The position numbers and the translations under genes were made by a program. A stretch of DNA of 46,721 nucleotides from Clostridia bacterium. GTDB taxonomy: Bacteria; Bacillota; Clostridia; TANB77; CAG-508. A model generated the notes under the pieces. That model ran no database searches, had not been told where the DNA came from, and saw only the letters and a program-made list of their open reading frames with translations. The stretch covers positions 1-46,721 of the forward strand of contig JAGAKS010000003.1 of NCBI GenBank assembly GCA_017625465.1, given 5' to 3'. Of this stretch, positions 43,098 to 46,721 are shown piece after piece; within the stretch, counting starts at the first letter, position 1; each line of letters begins with the position of its first letter.

Positions 43098-44498
43098 ATG
43101 GATGATTTTAATGCGATTTTTGAAGAGGTGGAACAAAGTCATATAGTACAAGGTAGTTCGGCTTTAAAAATACATACTAATGCAGAGTATTTAACTGTAA
43201 AAAAACAAGAAAAACGAAGATATGTAACTGATGCTGAATATATAAAAGAAAGAAGAAAAGATGGAATTATAACTTTAACTCCTAAGCAAATGGCTAGAAA
43301 ACAACAAAAGACAGAAAAAAAGCAACTAGATGCTGAAAGAGCAAAGCAGGAAGTTGAAGAAAAAAGAGTTGAAAAAATTGCAAAGCAAATATCAAAATCT
43401 ATTAGTAAAAGAATAAAAGAAGAAGACAAAGAAATAAAAAAGCAAAGAAAAATTACTGCTAGGGAAGCTAAAGCAGAAGCAAAACTTAAAGAAAAGCAAG
43501 AGGAATCAGAATTAAAAAGAAGAATTACTCCACCTAAAAAAAGAAATATCTTTTCAAGATTTCACAATATGTTAAAATATAATAGAGGAGATTTTGAATT
43601 TGAAGAAGAGGATGTTTTAGCATATAAAAATGGTGAGTTATCTATTGAAGATTTACAAGACGAATGGAAAGAAATTCAAAAATATGAAGATGCAAAAGAT
43701 GATATAAAACTTAGAAAAGGCTGGAATACATTTAAAGTAACTTTGGCAGGTTTAGCGCTTGCTGGTTCAATATTTGCATGTAAAACTGCATTTGATAAAA
43801 TAGAGCAACAATTTAATCAAATGCAAAGTGTTCGAGTTGAGCATCAAACTGAATTAGACAAACATTTATTAGCCAAAAGAGCTGAAAGCGCTGCTTTAAG
43901 AATGGAAGATCAAAATTTTTTCTACGAATATACAGATGGAGAACCAACTCTGCTAAATTGGGAGGCTTTGCCAGACGAAATAAAAGCTCATGTTAGAAAT
44001 CCTGTTAGAGCAGCTGAAGCTGCATACAAGTATGAAAATGACCAATCTCATTTTTATGTAATGGTAGATGGCGATTTTACTACGGAAGCTTGGAGAAATT
44101 TGCCACCGGAAATAAGAAGATATATTAGAGAGCCAGTTAGTACAGCTAAAGAATATTTTGATAATGGGCAAGATCAAATCTATTTATATAAATTGTCTAG
44201 AGGACAGTTAACAGAGGAGTTTTATAATACTTTACCAGCTGAAGTAAGACAATACGTTAGAAATCCGGTAGAACTTGCAAAAGAATTTGCTGAACAAGGG
44301 GATGTAACTGGATATTTAAGAGCACTTTCAATAAATCAAGATACTCCTGAAAGAGCTAGACATGAATTTTGGCGTTTCTTGCCTGATGAATTGAAAGAAT
44401 ATGTTCAAGATCCAGATACAATTACTGTTGATGAAAATACAACTCAAATGGCTAGTACAGAGAATATTCAAGAAGATACAGAAGATTATGAGAGGTAA
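43098..44498 (+). CDS. Hypothetical membrane protein with four outward LPxE repeats (466 residues)
   Basis: Not recognised. Residues 1-155 are extremely Lys/Glu-rich and look like a long coiled coil (QMARKQQKTEKKQLDAERAKQEVEEK). A helix of about 20 residues (212-231, KVTLAGLALAGSIFACKTAF) is the only membrane candidate, followed by a short coiled coil. Then come four repeats, beginning at W288, W332, Y376 and W425, with the pattern LPxE(I/V/L)(K/R)x(H/Y)(V/I)(R/Q)xP. With basic residues before the helix, the repeats should face outward and the coiled coil stay inside. It starts 12 bases after the 70-residue gene. It may tie the cytoplasmic coiled-coil proteins to the envelope. Confidence 0.82.
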   Translation: MDDFNAIFEEVEQSHIVQGSSALKIHTNAEYLTVKKQEKRRYVTDAEYIKERRKDGIITLTPKQMARKQQKTEKKQLDAERAKQEVEEKRVEKIAKQISKSISKRIKEEDKEIKKQRKITAREAKAEAKLKEKQEESELKRRITPPKKRNIFSRFHNMLKYNRGDFEFEEEDVLAYKNGELSIEDLQDEWKEIQKYEDAKDDIKLRKGWNTFKVTLAGLALAGSIFACKTAFDKIEQQFNQMQSVRVEHQTELDKHLLAKRAESAALRMEDQNFFYEYTDGEPTLLNWEALPDEIKAHVRNPVRAAEAAYKYENDQSHFYVMVDGDFTTEAWRNLPPEIRRYIREPVSTAKEYFDNGQDQIYLYKLSRGQLTEEFYNTLPAEVRQYVRNPVELAKEFAEQGDVTGYLRALSINQDTPERARHEFWRFLPDELKEYVQDPDTITVDENTTQMASTENIQEDTEDYER

Positions 44499-44500
44499 AC

Positions 44501-44767
44501 ATGGAATTAAAAATAGGTGGAAAAATAACTTTATCAGAAAATGAAGTATATTATATATTAGAAATTGTAAATTATGAAGGTAAGAAATATCTATTTTGTA
44601 CTACGGCTGTAGGAAAGATAGAACCTGCAATTTTACAAGTAGCTGAAATTGATGGGAAAACAAAAGTAAGAGTTGAGAAAAATCCTGTAATTATCAGAAA
44701 TATCAGCATTCAAATGCTTGAAAGAGATGATAAAGAATTACTACAAAAAATACTATATGAAAACTGA
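44501..44767 (+). CDS. Small hypothetical protein (88 residues)
   Basis: An 88-residue protein with mainly strand-like composition (GGKITLSENEVYYILEIVNYEGKKYLFC, then KVRVEKNPVIIRNISIQML). It vaguely resembles the small beta-rich DUF1292-type proteins, but I cannot confirm this. It starts 2 bases after the stop of the previous gene, with GAGAGG upstream overlapping that gene's end, so it is translationally coupled and the last member of the cluster. The promoter of the ribosomal operon begins 44 bases after it. Confidence 0.72.
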   Translation: MELKIGGKITLSENEVYYILEIVNYEGKKYLFCTTAVGKIEPAILQVAEIDGKTKVRVEKNPVIIRNISIQMLERDDKELLQKILYEN

Positions 44768-44810
44768 TATAAGCCTAGGGAACAATACTTATGAAAGTTT
44801 TTTAAAACTA

Positions 44811-44839
44811 TTGACATTATATGGTAAAAATGATAAAAT
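44811..44839 (+). promoter_or_regulatory. Promoter of the str operon (rpsL-rpsG-fusA)
   Basis: TTGACA (44811-44816), a 17-base spacer, TAAAAT (44834-44839) with an extended TG at 44831-44832. It is the strongest-looking promoter in the window, as expected for ribosomal protein genes. Confidence 0.9.
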
Positions 44840-44841
44840 AG

Positions 44842-44879
44842 ATACGCTATTGTATAAGGAAACTTATATTCTAGCGTAT
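44842..44879 (+). promoter_or_regulatory. Long hairpin at the start of the str leader
   Basis: ATACGCTA (44842-44849) pairs with TAGCGTAT (44872-44879). Inside it TATAAG (44853-44858) pairs with CTTATA (44863-44868), closing a GAAA tetraloop. The predicted start near 44846 falls in the left arm, so either the transcript begins a little earlier, or the element acts in RNA read from upstream or as DNA. Confidence 0.6.
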
Positions 44880-44917
44880 TTATATTTTATAAAAGAAAGA
44901 GGGGTGAATGAAACAAG

Positions 44918-45331
44918 ATGCCAACAATTAACCAATTAGTAAGAAAAGGAAGACAAACAACAACAACAAAATCAACAGCTCCTGCATTACAAAAAGGATA
45001 TAACTCAAGAAAAAAAGTACAAACTAACAACAGAGCACCACAAAAAAGAGGTGTATGTACAGTTGTTAAAACAGTTACTCCTAAGAAACCAAACTCAGCT
45101 TTAAGAAAAGTTGCCAGAGTTAAACTTTCAAACGGATACGAAGTTACTTCTTATATCCCAGGTGTAGGACACAACTTACAAGAGCACAGTGTTGTTCTAA
45201 TCAGAGGTGGAAGGGTAAAAGACTTACCTGGTGTTAGATACCACATCATTAGAGGAACATTAGATACAGCTGGTGTTAAAGACAGAATGCAAGCTAGATC
45301 TAAATATGGTGCTAAGAGACCTAAAAAATAG
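44918..45331 (+). CDS. rpsL: 30S ribosomal protein S12
   Basis: A 137-residue S12 protein, part of the decoding centre of the small subunit. It starts [12 protein letters not shown] and carries [12 protein letters not shown] and [13 protein letters not shown], the two loops where streptomycin-resistance changes occur; both have the wild-type lysines. A short insertion ([14 protein letters not shown]) before PQKRGVC makes it longer than the 124-residue S12 of Clostridium proper and is shared with Bacilli and some Clostridia such as Lachnospiraceae. The C-terminus [10 protein letters not shown] is like that of Clostridia. The first gene of the str operon, with GAGGGGTG upstream of the ATG. Confidence 0.98.
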   Translation: MPTINQLVRKGRQTTTTKSTAPALQKGYNSRKKVQTNNRAPQKRGVCTVVKTVTPKKPNSALRKVARVKLSNGYEVTSYIPGVGHNLQEHSVVLIRGGRVKDLPGVRYHIIRGTLDTAGVKDRMQARSKYGAKRPKK

Positions 45332-45396
45332 GATTTAGATTTTGAAATAGTGTAATTAAGATATATAATAATCAATGTAAATTGAATTTAAAATAG

Positions 45397-45490
45397 ATTT
45401 TAAGTGCACTATTACGGGAAAGCAAAAATATGGCTTTTCAGAGTACCTTTTAGTGTTATAAATGGTTAAACACTAAGCACGTTTTAAAAT
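45397..45490 (+). promoter_or_regulatory. Structured mRNA leader before rpsG (possible S7 control site)
   Basis: ATTTTAAGTGC (45397-45407) pairs with GCAC (45477-45480) and TTAAAAT (45484-45490), with a 3-base bulge. This stem encloses two hairpins: GAAAGC/GCTTTTC (45418-45423 with 45433-45439) and TTAGTGTT/AACACTAA (45450-45457 with 45469-45476). It forms a three-way junction ending 6 bases before the ribosome binding site AAGGAGGG. In E. coli, S7 represses its operon by binding the S12-S7 spacer, so a similar role is a reasonable inference. Confidence 0.6.
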
Positions 45491-45510
45491 ATTATAAGGA
45501 GGGAAGAATA

Positions 45511-45981
45511 GTGCCAAGAAGAGGAATTATAGCAAAAAGAGATGTTTTACCAGATCCATTATATAACAGCAAAGTTGTTACAAAATTAGTTAACAACATA
45601 ATGTTAGATGGTAAAAAATCAGTTGCTCAAAGCATAGTATATGGTGCTTTTGATATAATCAAAGAAAAAGAACAAAAAGACCCATTAGAAGTTTTTGAAG
45701 CAGCTTTAGAAAACATTATGCCAGTTTTAGAAGTTAAAGCTAGAAGAATTGGTGGTGCAACATACCAAGTACCATTAGAAATTAGACCAGAAAGAAGACA
45801 AACTTTAGGTTTAAGATGGTTAGTAACTTATGCTAGAAAAAGACATGAAAAAACAATGGCTGAAAAACTAGCTGGTGAAATTCTTGATGCAGTTAACGGA
45901 AACGGTGGAGCATTTAAGAAGAAAGAAGATACACACAAAATGGCTGAAGCTAATAAAGCTTTTGCACATTACAAATTTTAG
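45511..45981 (+). CDS. rpsG: 30S ribosomal protein S7
   Basis: A 156-residue S7 protein that nucleates assembly of the 16S rRNA 3' domain. It starts [40 protein letters not shown] and has the conserved [28 protein letters not shown]. The length is the bacterial standard. The start is GTG at 45511 behind AAGGAGGG. It follows rpsL after a 179-base spacer, longer than usual, which folds into the structure described at 45397-45490. Confidence 0.98.
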   Translation: MPRRGIIAKRDVLPDPLYNSKVVTKLVNNIMLDGKKSVAQSIVYGAFDIIKEKEQKDPLEVFEAALENIMPVLEVKARRIGGATYQVPLEIRPERRQTLGLRWLVTYARKRHEKTMAEKLAGEILDAVNGNGGAFKKKEDTHKMAEANKAFAHYKF

Positions 45982-46001
45982 TAATAGGGGGATAAAACAA
46001 A

Positions 46002-46721
46002 ATGGCTGATAAAAGAGCTTACCCATTAGAGAGAACAAGAAATATAGGAATAATGGCCCACATAGATGCTGGAAAAACAACTACAACAGAAAGAATTTTA
46101 TTCTACACAGGTAAAACTCATAAAATCGGTGAAGTTCATGATGGTGGAGCAACAATGGACTGGATGGCTCAAGAGCAAGAAAGAGGTATTACAATTACTT
46201 CTGCATGTACAACTTGTTTTTGGAATAATAATAGAATAAACATTATTGATACTCCAGGTCACGTTGACTTTACAGTTGAAGTTCAAAGATCTTTAAAAGT
46301 ACTTGATGGTGCTGTTACAGTTTTAGCAGCAAAAGGTGGTGTTCAACCACAAACAGAAACTGTTTGGAGACAAGCAGATAAATATAGTGTACCAAGAATG
46401 GTATACGTAAACAAAATGGATACAACTGGTGCTGATTTCATGCTTTGTGTTCAACAAATGAAAACAAGATTACATGCAAATCCAGTTTGCGTTCAATTAC
46501 CAGTAGGAGCTGAAGAAAATTTCAAAGGTATCGTTGACTTAATCAAAATGAGAGCTTTCATCCATAAAGATGATTTAGGAAAAGAAATCGAAGAAACTGA
46601 TATTCCAGCTGATATGGTAGAAAAAGCTAATGAATATAGAACAATGATGATTGAAGCAGCAGCTGAACAAGATGAAGAATTAATGATGAAATATTTAGAA
46701 GGTGAAGAACTTTCTGAAGAA
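46002..46721 (+). CDS. fusA: Elongation factor G, N-terminal part (cut by the window end)
   Basis: The first 240 codons of translation elongation factor G, the GTPase that moves tRNAs and mRNA through the ribosome. The sequence starts [20 protein letters not shown]. Its GTP-binding motifs are G1 [15 protein letters not shown], the switch I region [13 protein letters not shown]3 [11 protein letters not shown] and G4 NKMD. The frame is open to the last base of the window. The ATG follows AGGGGGAT by a short gap and lies 20 bases after rpsG, as usual for the str operon. Confidence 0.98.
   Translation, partial: MADKRAYPLERTRNIGIMAHIDAGKTTTTERILFYTGKTHKIGEVHDGGATMDWMAQEQERGITITSACTTCFWNNNRINIIDTPGHVDFTVEVQRSLKVLDGAVTVLAAKGGVQPQTETVWRQADKYSVPRMVYVNKMDTTGADFMLCVQQMKTRLHANPVCVQLPVGAEENFKGIVDLIKMRAFIHKDDLGKEIEETDIPADMVEKANEYRTMMIEAAAEQDEELMMKYLEGEELSEE

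Noticed and set aside
44718..44939. Open frame of 73 codons overlapping the 88-residue gene and the rpsL leader
   Set aside because: It has no good ribosome binding site, runs over the end of one gene, the strong rpsL promoter and the leader hairpin, and ends inside rpsL.
1..46721. Mollicutes-type genetic code (TGA as Trp), suggested by AT-richness and the MraZ box type
   Set aside because: TGA ends the 755-residue gene directly before trmFO's ribosome binding site, tryptophans are coded TGG, and a full cell-wall pathway is present.
1..46721. Prophage, transposon or integrated element
   Set aside because: No transposase, integrase, capsid or att-like repeat was seen; the lysin-like gene stands alone.

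Overview
The window is a very AT-rich segment from a low-GC, Gram-positive-type chromosome. The likely source is an uncultured, probably gut-associated, member of the Clostridia. Support for this comes from the dcw-cluster genes (mraZ, rsmH, ftsL, a SpoVD/FtsI-type PBP, murE, mraY, ftsW/spoVE, murG), DapL-type diaminopimelate synthesis, a DUF1836 regulator, a sortase, Firmicutes-type topA and trmFO, and an S12 protein of Clostridia character. TGA is used as a stop codon, so the code is standard. The exact lineage is an inference. No transposase, integrase, CRISPR array or tRNA gene was seen.

Layout. 1-360: 3' end of 23S rRNA, 5S rRNA and the rRNA terminator. 480-2557: dapL and a coiled-coil protein. 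2568-6713: a MarR regulator with two palindromic operators and a heterodimeric ABC exporter. 6715-12472: sortase, a convergent metallopeptidase, coaBC, a lysin-like M15 hydrolase, and an HD hydrolase with an unknown partner. 12528-16385: a surface O-acylation operon (MBOAT and SGNH proteins) with a membrane protein and a P-loop kinase. 16493-21756: a TVP38/DedA protein, DUF1836, an acyl-CoA synthetase, a monofunctional glycosyltransferase, a cysteine-less thioredoxin-fold protein and a small membrane protein. 21819-34822: the dcw cluster, with an AAA+ ATPase between the PBP and murE, no murF or murD in their usual places, and topA at the end. 34803-44767: six unrecognised proteins interrupted by trmFO. 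44811-end: the str operon (rpsL, rpsG, fusA, the last cut by the window edge).

How the genes fit together. Much of the window serves the cell envelope. DapL makes LL-DAP, which after epimerisation is the substrate of MurE. MraY and MurG build lipid II, FtsW, the PBP and the monofunctional glycosyltransferase polymerise it, and FtsL scaffolds division. MBOAT/SGNH and the sortase decorate the surface. Sigma-A type promoters with 17-base spacers are unusually easy to read here and fix several start codons.

The least explained part is 34874-44767. It encodes large, charged, mostly helical proteins without signal peptides. One member has a membrane segment and an outward repeat domain, and a 70-residue protein is a stand-alone relative of the tail of the 1002-residue protein. 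I regard this as the best candidate for an undescribed system. Other points of interest are a structured leader before rpsG, MraZ boxes with an exact 10-base period, a repeat-rich attenuator-like spacer between mraZ and rsmH, a frameshift at the very end of the PBP gene, and a possible small RNA downstream of the metallopeptidase gene.
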